Source: Myxococcales bacterium
GTDB lineage: Bacteria; Myxococcota_A; UBA9042; JABWCM01
NCBI GenBank assembly: GCA_013360285.1
Contig: JABWCM010000011.1
Coordinates: 24,877 to 88,876, forward strand
Reading direction: 5' to 3'
DNA: 64,000 nt
Of this stretch, positions 1 through 10,973 are shown piece after piece (within the stretch, counting starts at the first letter, position 1; every line of letters begins with the position of its first letter). The translations under genes were made by a program, and so were the position numbers. The notes under the pieces were generated by a model that was given only the letters and a program-made list of their open reading frames with translations, did not search any database and was not told the origin of the DNA.

Positions 1-2
1 TG

Positions 3-323
3 GAAGGCGTTGTCACCGTCGAAAACCTGGCGACCGAGGTGCATACGACCGGTACGTTGACGCTTCGGCCAAGGCGACGTTGGGGCACACTGATCTACGA
101 CCTGACATGGTGTGGTGATGACGGCGCGACGTATTTTCTTCACGGGGAAAAAAACGTTTCATTGTTCCGACCGCTGACCGGCATGACGACGTTGTACACC
201 GAAATTTGCGGCGCGGCCAAAGTTCCCCTGTTTCGGGGCCAACTTCGATTTAAGTGGGCAGATTTGCCCGCGTTTTTGGCGACATGGCGTTTCCGCCAAA
301 AACCTTCGAACTTGCAGCCATGA
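3..323 (+). CDS. C-terminal fragment of a protein that begins upstream of the window; function not assigned
   Basis: Reading frame is open from the window edge (EGVVTVENLATEV...) into the listed ORF 39..323. Left end truncated. Confidence 0.55.
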   Translation, partial: EGVVTVENLATEVHTTGTLTLRPRRRWGTLIYDLTWCGDDGATYFLHGEKNVSLFRPLTGMTTLYTEICGAAKVPLFRGQLRFKWADLPAFLATWRFRQKPSNLQP

Positions 324-335
324 CTGCAAAAAAAT

Positions 336-902
336 TTATACCCGAAGCCTTCCGCGAAATCCCCGCGCCGCATAATACGATTCGGCGCCGTTGTGATACA
401 CAAACACGTGATGATAACGCCGGTCACAAAAGAGAGCCCCGCCGAGTTTACGAATGGGGTCGGGCGTTTTGATCCAACTGGAAGTTTTGCGATCAAATTC
501 GCCCAAAAGTTGTAATTGCCGGTACTGTTCTTCGGTGAGCAACTCGATTCCCATGGTCGACGCCATCTCTATGGCATTTCCTTTGGGTTTGTTTTCTTTC
601 CGCGAATCCAAAGCCGCACGGTCATAACAAAGACTTCGGCGTCCGAGTGGACTTTCGGGTGAACAATCACAAAAAACAAACTCCCCAGATGCGGCATCCA
701 AACCCACGACGTCGGGTTCGCCTCCAGTTTCTTCCATAGCCGCCAATGCGGCCAATTTTTCCGGGAACTTATGCAGTCGGGCCAAGACAGAATCCCAATC
801 GATTCCGGAATGGCGCCGGTGATTTTTCTGAAATCGATCAGCCAAAACGGCAATAAGGCCGCTATCGGGTAATGTTTCCAAGTCGTTTCCTTGTAATAAC
901 AA
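336..902 (-). CDS. DUF4256-like protein
   Basis: 188 aa ORF with LLTEEQYRQLQLLGEFDRKTSSWIKTPDPIRKLGGALFCDRRY..VYHNGAESYYAARGFRG, characteristic of the DUF4256 family. Confidence 0.8.
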   Translation of the reverse strand: MLLQGNDLETLPDSGLIAVLADRFQKNHRRHSGIDWDSVLARLHKFPEKLAALAAMEETGGEPDVVGLDAASGEFVFCDCSPESPLGRRSLCYDRAALDSRKENKPKGNAIEMASTMGIELLTEEQYRQLQLLGEFDRKTSSWIKTPDPIRKLGGALFCDRRYHHVFVYHNGAESYYAARGFRGRLRV

Positions 903-1012
903 ATGCGGCTCCGAAAAAACAATGGCCGCTGTTTCGGTACGTTGCCGAGTGTAAAGCCGCCCCGCGGCATGTCAACAGACACATGGTGGTAAGATAGGGA
1001 TCTCCCGTGGAG

Positions 1013-1200
1013 CTTCCGCCGCCGTCTGGAAGCTTCCGCCGCGGAAAAAAAACCTTCCGCCGCCGCGAAAATGCTGTGTTCTGGCGACCGATGGTTTTCG
1101 ACGCCAAAAAAAAAGCGCCGAACGACGCGTTGTAAGTGCCCTTCGCCATTGAAGAAAAATTTTCAGGCCCGCGGCGGAAGCTTCCAGACGGCGGCGGAAG
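1013..1200. repeat. Perfect 32-bp inverted repeat (1013-1044 / 1169-1200) around a ~124 bp spacer
   Basis: CTTCCGCCGCCGTCTGGAAGCTTCCGCCGCGG at 1013-1044 is the exact reverse complement of 1169-1200. Confidence 0.85.
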
Positions 1201-1229
1201 GCCGGGTTATCGCAGAGTAGACCAGACGT

Positions 1230-1397
1230 CTAGGTGTGTGGTGTTTTTAGATGAAATTTTGTCATCGCGGCCTTTGGCCGCCTCGCCCCCCAAAAAAACC
1301 TTGCGCCATATTCCCGATATGCCTCAAGTTTTTGGGGGGCGATCCGGCTCAAATTCGGCTGGGTCGTAAAATCCCCCAAAAAACACCACACACGTAG
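1230..1397. repeat. Dispersed palindromic intergenic element, copy 1
   Basis: Ends CTAGGTGTGTGGTGTTTTT / AAAAACACCACACACGTAG (19 bp, one mismatch). Centre TTGCGCCATATTCCCGATATGCCTC is flanked by GCCCCCCAAAAAAACCTT / AAGTTTTTGGGGGGC arms. Confidence 0.75.
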
Positions 1398-1926
1398 GTG
1401 GCTTTTTTCGTTTAAGGGATACGTATCTCACTAAAGACATCGCAAAGAAGGTCAGCGACAACGTCGATGACGTGGGTTGAGACCTCGCCATTGATTAGGA
1501 ATGACGGCTCGATTGAAAACGAACATCTCTCGCACGCCAAACGATGTCATCTCAACGCACCGATTGACCAACACGAATCTCTTGCAGGTGGCAGGGTAGG
1601 GTCATGGACACTTTGCAATACCTTCGCGACACGGCTCGAACACCTGGTTGATGCCACTGAGTGGTCTACTGGATACCATTCGGTGGCCAAAGGTTGCCTT
1701 CAAGACACCTCCGGAAGTCCATATCGGGGTGTGTTTCCGGCATTTATGACACGTTGTTGGGTGTCGCGGCCGTGTGCCCATCATATCATCAAGGCCAGTA
1801 CCAGGTCTCTCGAACACGTCGCGGAGACAACTTAGTCGTAAAATGAGGGTGTTCGAGCCGTGTTTCGAATCTCGTTAGCCATCTCTGAGGGTGCTACAGT
1901 GACCGCGTAACATATGCAAAAGACCG

Positions 1927-2118
1927 GAGTTTGTAAAAAAGTCGCGACAACGGGCGCTGGTGTGTGGTGTTTTTCGATGACTTCCACGCCCTGCCGCCTT
2001 TGGCCGTGTCGCCCACAAAAATTCCTGCGCCATATTCCCGATATTACTCGACTTTTTCCTGGCCGATTCGCCGCCAAATCCACGCCTACACTCCGCGCCC
2101 AGATTTTTTCACAAACTC
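1927..2118. repeat. Dispersed palindromic intergenic element, copy 2 (divergent or composite)
   Basis: Centre CCTGCGCCATATTCCCGATATTACTCGACTTTTT. Outer ends GAGTTTGTAAAAAAGTC / GATTTTTTCACAAACTC, with GTGTGTGGTGTTTTTCGATGA inside the left end. Confidence 0.65.
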
Positions 2119-2302
2119 AGAGTAATGGATTTATTGAGGAATTTTCCTTAAGAACTAACCAATGACAAACGTAAAGTGGCAGAATAACTCACAAAAACCT
2201 CAGGTCATCGGCATTAGGGCTGGGGTCGCAACCTTGTATCGATTTTGTTAATGTTGTGACCCAGAGGCGGTGTAACCGTTCATCGAAATTCGTTTTTGCC
2301 AA

Positions 2303-3967
2303 GTGGAGTATAACGTGTCTTTTCCCGAACCCCTTTCGTCGTCCGTCGCCCGGTTGCGTGCTCGTGCTCCTCTGCCGGATTCGGTCGACGTTGCCATTGT
2401 GGGCGCTGGTCCCGGTGGATTGACTGCCGCTGGTTATCTTACTCAATTGGGATTGAGGACTGCTGTTTTTGACAGTCACTATGTGGCCGGCGGTTGTGCT
2501 ACCCAGTTTTCCCGTGGTCCCAAAAATCAACGGTATCATTTTGATATTGGGCTTCATTACGTCGGAGATTGTACGCCGGATGGTCTCATTCCCAAGATGT
2601 TGGCAGACATCGGGGTGCACGTCGATTTTCTGGAAATGGATCCCGATGGGTTTGATACCTTTGTGTTTCCGGACTTTCGGTTTCGGGTCCCTGCGAATTT
2701 GGATTTGTATCGGCAGCGGCTGGTCGATTTGTTTCCGTCGGAACGCCGCGGGATTGATCGGTATGTGAAACTGGTGCAGCAGGTGGATCGAATCGGCCGT
2801 ACCATGGCGAATCGGGGTGGGAAACTTTCTGCGGTCGTGGTGCTGGAAGTGCTGTTGTTTGGGCGCCTGTTGGCCCGATATCAAAACGCGACACTGGGTG
2901 CTTTTTTGGATACGGTGACCCAAAATCCTCATTTGAGGGCGGTGATTGCCGGACAAAACGGGGATTACGGTTTGCCGCCAAGTCGGGTCAGTGTGGCGCT
3001 GCACGCGGGGTTGGCCGCACATTATTTTCGTGGGGCATATTATCCCCGCGGAGGTGGGCAGGTATTGGCGGATAACATCGCCGCTGCCGTAGAAAGTCGC
3101 GGCGGTACGATCCATCTGCGGCGTGGCATTTCGCAAATCCTGGTCGAAAACGGGCGCGCCGTAGGGGTTCGTACCGAGCCGCGCGATGGGGAAATCGCCG
3201 AAGTGCGGGCTAAAGTGGTGATTTCCAATGCAGATTTGAAACGTACGATGTTGGAACTGGTTCCGCCCGCTGTGTTGCCGACCCCAGCTTTGGAAAAAGC
3301 AAAACAATACGAAATGGCTGCCGCCATCTTTTTGACTTGCCTTGGGATAAAAGCCGATTTACGCGCTTTGGGGATGCAGGTCACCAACTACTGGCAGTTT
3401 GATACCTACGATATGGAGTCGTTGTATCGGGACGCCAATCAGAAAACCACACCCGAAGTCGGCGCTTGTTATATTACCAGTGCCACCATGAAAGACCCGG
3501 TCAATCCGCATCATGCTCCTGAAGGGATTTATAACGTCGAAGTCATGACCCTGGTGCCCGGTAACCCCCGATTGTGGGGGGTCGAGCCAGGTTTGGCCGA
3601 CAATTGGGGATACAAACGGAACGATGTCTACCTCCGCCGAAAAGAAGAGGTTGAGAATCAGATGATCGAAAGGCTCAACAACTTATTTCCCGGGTCCAAA
3701 GATCACATCGTATTTCGTGAATCGGCCACACCGGTCACTCACAGCCGATTTACTCGGGCCACAGACGGCACCGGATATGGACTGGCGGCGATCCCGTCTC
3801 AGTTTATGAAAAACCGTCCTTCTTATCGGTCACCAATCCCGGGGCTCTATTTTTGTGGCGCGTCCACCCGCGCGGGACACGGGATAGTCGGCGCCATGAT
3901 GTCCGGAAAACACGCCGCCGCCAAAGTCGCAGCCGATTTGGGGTTGGTGTTTCCTGACCGTCGCTGA
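2303..3967 (+). CDS. FAD-dependent phytoene desaturase / retinol saturase-like oxidoreductase (NAD(P)/FAD family)
   Basis: VDVAIVGAGPGGLTAAGYLTQLGLRTAVFDSHYVAGGCATQF dinucleotide-binding motif; C-terminal GLYFCGASTRAGHGIVGAMMSGKHAA. Confidence 0.85.
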   Translation: MEYNVSFPEPLSSSVARLRARAPLPDSVDVAIVGAGPGGLTAAGYLTQLGLRTAVFDSHYVAGGCATQFSRGPKNQRYHFDIGLHYVGDCTPDGLIPKMLADIGVHVDFLEMDPDGFDTFVFPDFRFRVPANLDLYRQRLVDLFPSERRGIDRYVKLVQQVDRIGRTMANRGGKLSAVVVLEVLLFGRLLARYQNATLGAFLDTVTQNPHLRAVIAGQNGDYGLPPSRVSVALHAGLAAHYFRGAYYPRGGGQVLADNIAAAVESRGGTIHLRRGISQILVENGRAVGVRTEPRDGEIAEVRAKVVISNADLKRTMLELVPPAVLPTPALEKAKQYEMAAAIFLTCLGIKADLRALGMQVTNYWQFDTYDMESLYRDANQKTTPEVGACYITSATMKDPVNPHHAPEGIYNVEVMTLVPGNPRLWGVEPGLADNWGYKRNDVYLRRKEEVENQMIERLNNLFPGSKDHIVFRESATPVTHSRFTRATDGTGYGLAAIPSQFMKNRPSYRSPIPGLYFCGASTRAGHGIVGAMMSGKHAAAKVAADLGLVFPDRR

Positions 3968-4228
3968 GGGGTCCTGTCAGAACGGTGACAAGAAAACACT
4001 TACGTTTGTAGTCGTGTTGTGAGACAAAGTTTTCGACAAACAACTTCGATTGGCCGGCAGGTTGGGATTTGACCTGCCGGCCATTCGGTGATTTGACGAA
4101 GTAAGGTGCCAAGGCGTACGGCGTTGTTGTTTTGAGCGGTCAGGATAATCAAATCCGGTCAGGACGCAGAAATCGTAGCCGAATTGTGATGTAACAGGAA
4201 CGGCGGCGTTGTTTTTTTAGCGAGGAAG

Positions 4229-7200
4229 GTGGCCATGTTCGTATACGAAAGTGTTTTCCGGAGTAATCCACCGGCTTACAACGACATTGGATGGTTTCGG
4301 CGCCTGGCGGCGGCGACGATGATGATTGTTTTTGTCATGACGGCGCAGAGCGCCTATGCCCAATTGGTGGGGGACTCGATTCCCGTAACCGGGGAATTTC
4401 GGCTGACGGACACAAGCGGCACACCGCTTGATCTGGTGAATCCGGCACTGTTGGATCCAAACGGCGCCGAAGTGTATAATGTACTACAAAATCACGGGTT
4501 TGCGTCGATGACCTACTGGGGTGGATTGTGGGACGGAAACTTCGGCATTCGAGCGTATTCGGACTCCACACCCACGATCCCAACTTTGTATGCGTACGGC
4601 CAGATCACAACGGTCAACAGCATGCGCGCGTCGTACATCTTGAATGTACAGCGCGCACTTAACGAAACGTTGTACTACAACGTGAACCCGTGGATGCGAC
4701 TGGATCAACAGGGGATTCCGGGGACACAATTCAACGCCTTATATTACCAAACCGAACGAAAAGAAAACAACATCGATAAACGAATTGCGGTGACCCCGGC
4801 CACCAACTCGGTTCCCAATCACCATTTTCAAACGTCTCCGGCGGTTATCGAAGTGCAGTTCTATATCGGTTCGGCTGCCGACAATCAGATTTTTACCGGA
4901 ACCGGCGCTGGATCTGCGTGTGCTGCGGGTGGAAAAACGCCGGTTGTGACGACAGGCGGGAACCTCTACATCGCTGCGTTACAAGGGAATGACTACCAGA
5001 ATCCGCCGATCAGCGAAGGTACTACGGCGATATGGTACAACACTTGCTGCAACAACGAATTTGTGGTCGTCCGCGGATTTCAAGACCCCGCGCGCCAAAA
5101 TTACCGGATCACTCACAGCACATTTATCAGCTACAACCATCCCGATGGCACTTCCAGGAGTGTTAAGTTTGCCGATTTGTTGGGTGGCTTATCCTATGTC
5201 GACGTTGTGGCGCCCCCGATGGCGGTCACCAGTGTGTGTATTCCGTTGACCGATCTCCAAGATCGTTCATGTATCGTCGGATATGGCGACGTTTATGGTG
5301 AAAACGAGATCACTTCTACCATTTGGTTCCAAGGTACGTTTGGCGAAGTCGCAGCCAGCCGCAATGGAATTTTGGATACGGTTGCCAATCCTTCGTCCGG
5401 CGAGTTTGTGATTCCTTCGTTGGTGCCGGCCACTTTCAATGGTGTTCGGTTCCAGAGTGTTGTCGATCGCCCGCCGACGGTGGCCGGCTATCCCAACTCC
5501 GGCGACAGTTTGGCCCGTTTGTACACCCACCCGAGTTATGACAAAGATGCCAACGGCAATCCGCGTACTTCTGCGTTTACTACGGTGGGGTATCCGACTC
5601 CTCCCGGGCCGTCGGTGCCCAGCCAGTGTTCGATTTATGCGGCTCCGGGTACGTCACCGACCCCGACGTTGGTTCACCCCGGTTATGTGTCGGGAACCGT
5701 GACGATGTACGACGGCGGAACGTTTATCGATGCCGACGCCCCGAATCCGGTGCGTTTGCTGGCCGCGGTCGATTATTATACCGAAGCCAACAAAATCCAA
5801 AACGGTGCGTGGACTTATGTGACGACTTACGAGGCGTTGACCCCTACGGGTGGAGATACCGGCGCATTTACCTACGGGGAGCCGATTCCCGACCTCGATC
5901 CCATTACCGGACAACCTTATATCGATCCCAACGGCAACAAAACCACCGGGATTTATTATTATCCGGTGATTCGCCCCAACTGGACCGCCCCCGATGGCAC
6001 CTGGTTGCCGGGATATTGGCGAGCTCGTATTCTGGTGTTGCAGTTCAAAGCGGGGGTTACGACTGATCCTGAAGGGTATATCAGCCAAACGCTTCATTAT
6101 ATTCGACAGCAACCCAACGCTGCTCAGACTGCGCCGACTCTTCTTGATGCGTCCCCGATTTTTCCGGGACAGACGTTGGCAAACCAGAACTTCGACCTCT
6201 GTTTTGGCGTTGTACGGTTGACTATCAAGGACACCGGAGGAGGTGTCGCCAAGATGATTTACGATCCGGTTGTTTCCAAAGATGTGGCCGGCGCGGGATT
6301 CCTGGTGGGCGATTTCGAGCCGTTGGCGGCGGGTTCTCCGAGCAAAATCGGTGGGCCGCGGATCGACATCAAAGCGGTCAATGGAACGCCTTCGGGTGTG
6401 GCCAATGCGGCCCAGGAAGGAATCATCAAAATGATCCTGCCGGCGGGTGTTTATAAGGGGTTGAACCTGAGTTACAAAATCGTCAACGGTGGATCGACAA
6501 CGTTGCCGCCATTTGATGTCGGCGCCGTGGGGTGTGGTCAAACCGTGGAAATTACGCCCAATCTGCAAATTACCGCGAGTGCACCTCCGTGTGTGGAGCA
6601 GGACAACGTCGGTGATTTTGGTGTGGTTGGCACGGTGAATTCGATTCCTTTGGGACCGGGTGCCCAAGCGGTTGCCAACGCTCAGATCCAATCGATGTGG
6701 TATACCGTGGAAAACGGCCCCCCGATCATGTTGAACCCGGCCATTCATCGGACCGACGTACCCGGTGCAACCGAGTGGGGGCTGACACCCACCTATGGGT
6801 TTGATGCTATCTTACCAACCGAATGTGAAATCTATCACATTAAAGTGAGTGCAGAGCTTGTTGACGGCACCATCGCGTCTTCGGAAAGCATCACGGTGTA
6901 TGATGACGGTCAGGCGCCGGTGTTGGAATGCGACGACGTGACATTGGTAGATATCAACCTGGATGGGTCGGAAGCCGGAAACCTTTCCAACTTTATTTCG
7001 GCTACCGACAATTGCGATATCAATACACAAATCAGCTACTTTGGTGCGCTGGGGGTGTATCCTCTCAATTCGTCTACGGAAGTGGTTGCAACCGGCAAAG
7101 ATAGCTGCGGGAATGCTGCGACGTGTACGTTTAATGTCAACGTCGTGCCGCCACCTATCCCCGATATCCCGACACTGCCCACGGTGACCGGTCAATGTTC

Positions 7201-7978
7201 CGCATCGGTGGCGGCAAACCCGCCTACCGCAACCGATTACCTTGGCAATACCATTGTGGGTGTGCCGCTTGGCGCCACGACGTTCTCACAGCAGGGTGTG
7301 TATACGGTGAACTGGCAGTACACCGATGGTTTGAATACGGCGGTGGTACAAACCCAACAGGTGATTGTGGATGATACCTTGGCACCTGTGCCGGCGATCA
7401 ATCCATTGCCCGATGTGGCCAGTGAGTGTGTTTATACCCTTACGCCGCCTGTTGCGCAGGACAACTGTGCCGGACCCATTGTTGGCACTACCAACAGTCC
7501 GACTGTTCTCAGCCAGTTGGGGACTTATACGGTGACCTGGACGTTTGACGATGGGTTGGGCAACACGACTACCCAGGATCAAGACATCGTGATTTCCGAT
7601 TGTAACGACCTGGATGATTGTAATGGGGAAGAACAGTGCGACGGTGCCAACGGATGTATTCCGGGCACGCCCGTACCGCTGACACAGTGTGGTATCTGTG
7701 CGTCTATGGGTGATGTCAATGGCGATGGTCTGGTGAATGTTGGGGATACCAACTGCCTGATCCAAGTGGCGTTGTGGAATCTCAAAAACCCCACCGATCC
7801 GCCCCCCGCTTGTGTTCAGCCAACTATTTATTATGCCGATTTAAACTGCGATGGGACCTGGAATGTCAAAGACGTTCAGATGTCTATGGTCCTTGTACAA
7901 CTCGCCCTTTCGGGCACCCCCCTTCCGTTCACCGTAGATAACGACGGCAACGGTTGCCCTGATACCTGCCACGATTGA
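4229..7978 (+). CDS. Large secreted protein with HYR-like repeats and a C-terminal dockerin-like domain
   Basis: Signal-like N-terminus; repeated VDDTLAPVP..DNCAGPIVG..LGTYTVTWTFDDGLGNTTT. C-terminal pair GDVNGDGLVNVGDTNCLIQVAL and ADLNCDGTWNVKDVQMSMVLVQLAL. Confidence 0.75.
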   Translation: MAMFVYESVFRSNPPAYNDIGWFRRLAAATMMIVFVMTAQSAYAQLVGDSIPVTGEFRLTDTSGTPLDLVNPALLDPNGAEVYNVLQNHGFASMTYWGGLWDGNFGIRAYSDSTPTIPTLYAYGQITTVNSMRASYILNVQRALNETLYYNVNPWMRLDQQGIPGTQFNALYYQTERKENNIDKRIAVTPATNSVPNHHFQTSPAVIEVQFYIGSAADNQIFTGTGAGSACAAGGKTPVVTTGGNLYIAALQGNDYQNPPISEGTTAIWYNTCCNNEFVVVRGFQDPARQNYRITHSTFISYNHPDGTSRSVKFADLLGGLSYVDVVAPPMAVTSVCIPLTDLQDRSCIVGYGDVYGENEITSTIWFQGTFGEVAASRNGILDTVANPSSGEFVIPSLVPATFNGVRFQSVVDRPPTVAGYPNSGDSLARLYTHPSYDKDANGNPRTSAFTTVGYPTPPGPSVPSQCSIYAAPGTSPTPTLVHPGYVSGTVTMYDGGTFIDADAPNPVRLLAAVDYYTEANKIQNGAWTYVTTYEALTPTGGDTGAFTYGEPIPDLDPITGQPYIDPNGNKTTGIYYYPVIRPNWTAPDGTWLPGYWRARILVLQFKAGVTTDPEGYISQTLHYIRQQPNAAQTAPTLLDASPIFPGQTLANQNFDLCFGVVRLTIKDTGGGVAKMIYDPVVSKDVAGAGFLVGDFEPLAAGSPSKIGGPRIDIKAVNGTPSGVANAAQEGIIKMILPAGVYKGLNLSYKIVNGGSTTLPPFDVGAVGCGQTVEITPNLQITASAPPCVEQDNVGDFGVVGTVNSIPLGPGAQAVANAQIQSMWYTVENGPPIMLNPAIHRTDVPGATEWGLTPTYGFDAILPTECEIYHIKVSAELVDGTIASSESITVYDDGQAPVLECDDVTLVDINLDGSEAGNLSNFISATDNCDINTQISYFGALGVYPLNSSTEVVATGKDSCGNAATCTFNVNVVPPPIPDIPTLPTVTGQCSASVAANPPTATDYLGNTIVGVPLGATTFSQQGVYTVNWQYTDGLNTAVVQTQQVIVDDTLAPVPAINPLPDVASECVYTLTPPVAQDNCAGPIVGTTNSPTVLSQLGTYTVTWTFDDGLGNTTTQDQDIVISDCNDLDDCNGEEQCDGANGCIPGTPVPLTQCGICASMGDVNGDGLVNVGDTNCLIQVALWNLKNPTDPPPACVQPTIYYADLNCDGTWNVKDVQMSMVLVQLALSGTPLPFTVDNDGNGCPDTCHD

Positions 7979-7984
7979 TTTCTG

Positions 7985-8017
7985 CCCGGATTTCTCACAC
8001 CCGCTGAGAAATCCGGG
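7985..8017. terminator. Perfect 13-bp stem-loop between convergent genes (candidate bidirectional terminator)
   Basis: CCCGGATTTCTCA (7985-7997), loop CACCCGC, TGAGAAATCCGGG (8005-8017); lies between stops at 7978 (+) and 8018 (-). Confidence 0.7.
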
Positions 8018-9301
8018 TTAATGAAATTGTTCGGTTTCTGTGGATTCGTGTAAAGCAAGTGTCGATGCCGCGCCGCCGGTAATTGTTTCGGCGATGGTGT
8101 CAAAGTAGCCGGTACCAACTTCGCGTTGATGGCGGGTGGCGGAATAACCAGAGGTTTCCGCAGCAAATTCAGCTTGTTGTAAGGCTGAATAGGCGGTCAT
8201 GCCGTGGTCTTTGTAACCTTTTGCCAATTCAAACATCCCGTAATTTAACGAATGGAATCCGGCCAGGGTCACAAACTGGAATTTGTATCCCAATTCTCCC
8301 AACTCCTTTTGAAATCGCGCAATTTGGTCGTCGGTTAAATGTTTTTTCCAGTTAAAGGACGGCGAACAATTGTACGCCAACAACTTGCCTGGAAACTTCC
8401 TGTGAACGGCATCGGCAAATCGTCGCGCTTCCTCAATGTCGGGGGTCGATGTTTCGCACCACAACAGATCGGCAAACGGTGCGTATGCCAACGCCCGTGC
8501 GATCGCGGCCTCGATTCCGCCGGCGTATCGAAAAAAACCTTCGGGAGTACGATCCGGTAACACAAACGGGCGGTCGACTTCATCCACGTCGGCGGTCAAA
8601 AGGCGGGCGCTGTTGGCGTCCGTGCGGGCGATGAGAATGGTTGGCACACCGAGAACGTCGGCAGCGAGCCTTGCTGCAACAAGGTTACGAATAAACTGCG
8701 ATGCCGGAATCAACACCTTGCCGCCCATATGGCCACATTTTTTTTCCGCGGCCAATTGATCTTCAAAATGAACGCCGGCGGCGCCCGCTTCAATCATCGC
8801 TTTCATTAACTCGTAGGCGTTGAGTGCACCGCCGAATCCGGCTTCGGCGTCCGCTACCATCGGGGCGTACCAGTCTCGCGTCACCTGTCCTTCGGAGTGT
8901 TCGATCTGGTCGGCGCGTTGTAAGGCTTGATTGATTCGTCGCACCATTGCCGGAACACTGTTTGCGGGATACAGACTCTGGTCAGGGTACGTATGCGCCG
9001 CTAAATTACCATCGGCTGCAACCTGCCAGCCGCTTACATAAATCGCCTTGAGACCCGCACGAATCTGTTGCATAGCCTGGTTTCCGGTAATGGCTCCCAA
9101 TGATGCGACGTAGGGTTCTTCGTGCATCAATTGCCAAAGGCGTGTAGCTCCACGGCGTGCCAAGGTGTGTTCAATGACTAGCGACCCTTGAAGACGTTTC
9201 ACTTGTGCCTGGGAATAGGGTCGGGTGATGCCCTTCCAACGTTCGGGGTCGTTCATACTACCACGCTGTGTGTCAAATGGTTTATTTGAGGTATCGGTCA
9301 T
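8018..9301 (-). CDS. aceA: Isocitrate lyase
   Basis: ORF 8018..9397; probable start at [51 protein letters not shown] and [14 protein letters not shown] are isocitrate lyase signatures. Confidence 0.95.
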   Translation of the reverse strand: MTDTSNKPFDTQRGSMNDPERWKGITRPYSQAQVKRLQGSLVIEHTLARRGATRLWQLMHEEPYVASLGAITGNQAMQQIRAGLKAIYVSGWQVAADGNLAAHTYPDQSLYPANSVPAMVRRINQALQRADQIEHSEGQVTRDWYAPMVADAEAGFGGALNAYELMKAMIEAGAAGVHFEDQLAAEKKCGHMGGKVLIPASQFIRNLVAARLAADVLGVPTILIARTDANSARLLTADVDEVDRPFVLPDRTPEGFFRYAGGIEAAIARALAYAPFADLLWCETSTPDIEEARRFADAVHRKFPGKLLAYNCSPSFNWKKHLTDDQIARFQKELGELGYKFQFVTLAGFHSLNYGMFELAKGYKDHGMTAYSALQQAEFAAETSGYSATRHQREVGTGYFDTIAETITGGAASTLALHESTETEQFH

Positions 9302-9344
9302 ATCTGTTCCTTTCTGAGGTTGTTGAAATCGATTGTGTATGATG

Positions 9345-10973
9345 TCACTGCTCAGTGCCCACCTTGGATTCATGGTCGAGCAATTGGTTGTAGGCAACTA
9401 CGGTCAGAAATTCTGTATAGTTTTTCTCCGTAGATAGTTGCGAAAACAGCTTTTTGGCTTCGGCAAATCGCCCCGCGGCGTAGGCTTCGTCCCCCACTTC
9501 GTTACGAATCGCGTCCATTTCTTGGTCCAAAACTTCATAAAACCAAGCCGGAGTCAATTCTTTGTCGCCGTCCAAGAATGTTCGGTGGTGTAACCACTGC
9601 CATACCTGAGTACGAGAAATTTCCGCAGTTGCTGCGTCCTCCATCAGGTTGTAAATCGGTACACATCCTGAGCCACGAAGCCAGGCTTCCAGGTATTGGA
9701 CGCCGACACGAATGTTGTGCCTCAGACCGGCTTCGGTACGAAATCCGGTAGGAGGGGAGACCAGATCGGTGGCGTCGACCGCAACATCCAACCGCAACTT
9801 GTCGATCTGATTCGGCGTTTGCATATGTTGGTCGAAAATTTCCCGCGCTAAAGCCACCAATCCCGGATGTGCAACCCATGTTCCGTCGTGCCCATCCAAC
9901 ACCTCACGGAGTTTGTCTTCGCGCACTTTGGCCATCGCGGCCGCGTTTTTTTCCGGGTCATTTCGGATTGGAATCTGCGCTGCCATTCCACCCATTGCAA
10001 AGGTGCCACGCCGGTGACAGGTCCGAATCAACAAGGATGTATAACTGCGAAGAAAATGCTGGGTCATGGTGACCTGGCCACGGTCGGGAAGCACCCGTTC
10101 GGGGTCATTACGTAATGTTTTGATGTAGCTAAAAATATAGTCCCACCGGCCACAGTTCAGACCCAACGAATGATCCTTGAGTTCATATAAGATTTCGTCC
10201 ATTTCAAACGCCGCAGGTAGGGTTTCAATCAGAACGGTGGCGCGGATCGTGCCCAGCGCAATCCCCAATGCGGCTTGTGCTTTGACAAATACACTGTTCC
10301 ACAATGCGGCTTCTCGGTGGCTTTGTAGTTTGGGCAAATAAAAATAGGGCCGGCTACCACGACTTAGCAACTCCGTTGCATTGTGATAAAAGAACAGACC
10401 AAAATCGAACAACGCTCCCGGGACCGGTTTTCCGCGGACTTGCATGTGGGATTCGACAAGATGCCAGCCACGAGGTCGAACCATCAGTGTGGCGGGTTTG
10501 GGGCCGAGCGAGTACACTTTTCCCGATTGTGGATCAGTAAACCCAATGGTACCGCGGACGGCGTCCCGAAGGTGAACCTGGCCCAATACCACGTTGTCCC
10601 AAGTGGGTGAATTCGAATCCTCAAAGTCCGCCATGAACACGTTGGCGCCGCTGTTAAGCGCATTGATGATCATTTTTCGGTCAACCGGCCCGGTAATTTC
10701 TACGCGACGGTCGATCAAATCGGCTGGGATAGGGGCAACTCTCCAATCCGATTCTCGGATAACGCGGGTCTCCGGCAAAAATTGGGGCAGTTCCCCGTTA
10801 TCAAATCGTTTCTGTCGTAACTGCCGTGTTTCCAACAACGCCGATACCGCCGGCGCAAATTGCTCCACCAACATGACAACAAATTCGAGTGCCGCGGGGG
10901 TCAGGATTTCAGCTCCGATGTCTGTGCGAGGGGCTATCATGACATTGGGCGAGGTTTCGACAAGGTTGTTCAT
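9345..10973 (-). CDS. aceB: Malate synthase A
   Basis: [28 protein letters not shown] and [14 protein letters not shown]; adjacent to aceA. Confidence 0.95.
   Translation of the reverse strand: MNNLVETSPNVMIAPRTDIGAEILTPAALEFVVMLVEQFAPAVSALLETRQLRQKRFDNGELPQFLPETRVIRESDWRVAPIPADLIDRRVEITGPVDRKMIINALNSGANVFMADFEDSNSPTWDNVVLGQVHLRDAVRGTIGFTDPQSGKVYSLGPKPATLMVRPRGWHLVESHMQVRGKPVPGALFDFGLFFYHNATELLSRGSRPYFYLPKLQSHREAALWNSVFVKAQAALGIALGTIRATVLIETLPAAFEMDEILYELKDHSLGLNCGRWDYIFSYIKTLRNDPERVLPDRGQVTMTQHFLRSYTSLLIRTCHRRGTFAMGGMAAQIPIRNDPEKNAAAMAKVREDKLREVLDGHDGTWVAHPGLVALAREIFDQHMQTPNQIDKLRLDVAVDATDLVSPPTGFRTEAGLRHNIRVGVQYLEAWLRGSGCVPIYNLMEDAATAEISRTQVWQWLHHRTFLDGDKELTPAWFYEVLDQEMDAIRNEVGDEAYAAGRFAEAKKLFSQLSTEKNYTEFLTVVAYNQLLDHESKVGTEQ

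Noticed and set aside
2189-3307. 372-aa minus-strand ORF opposite the oxidoreductase
   Set aside because: Antisense to a clear FAD-dependent oxidoreductase; His/Gln/Arg-rich composition typical of a spurious complementary frame.
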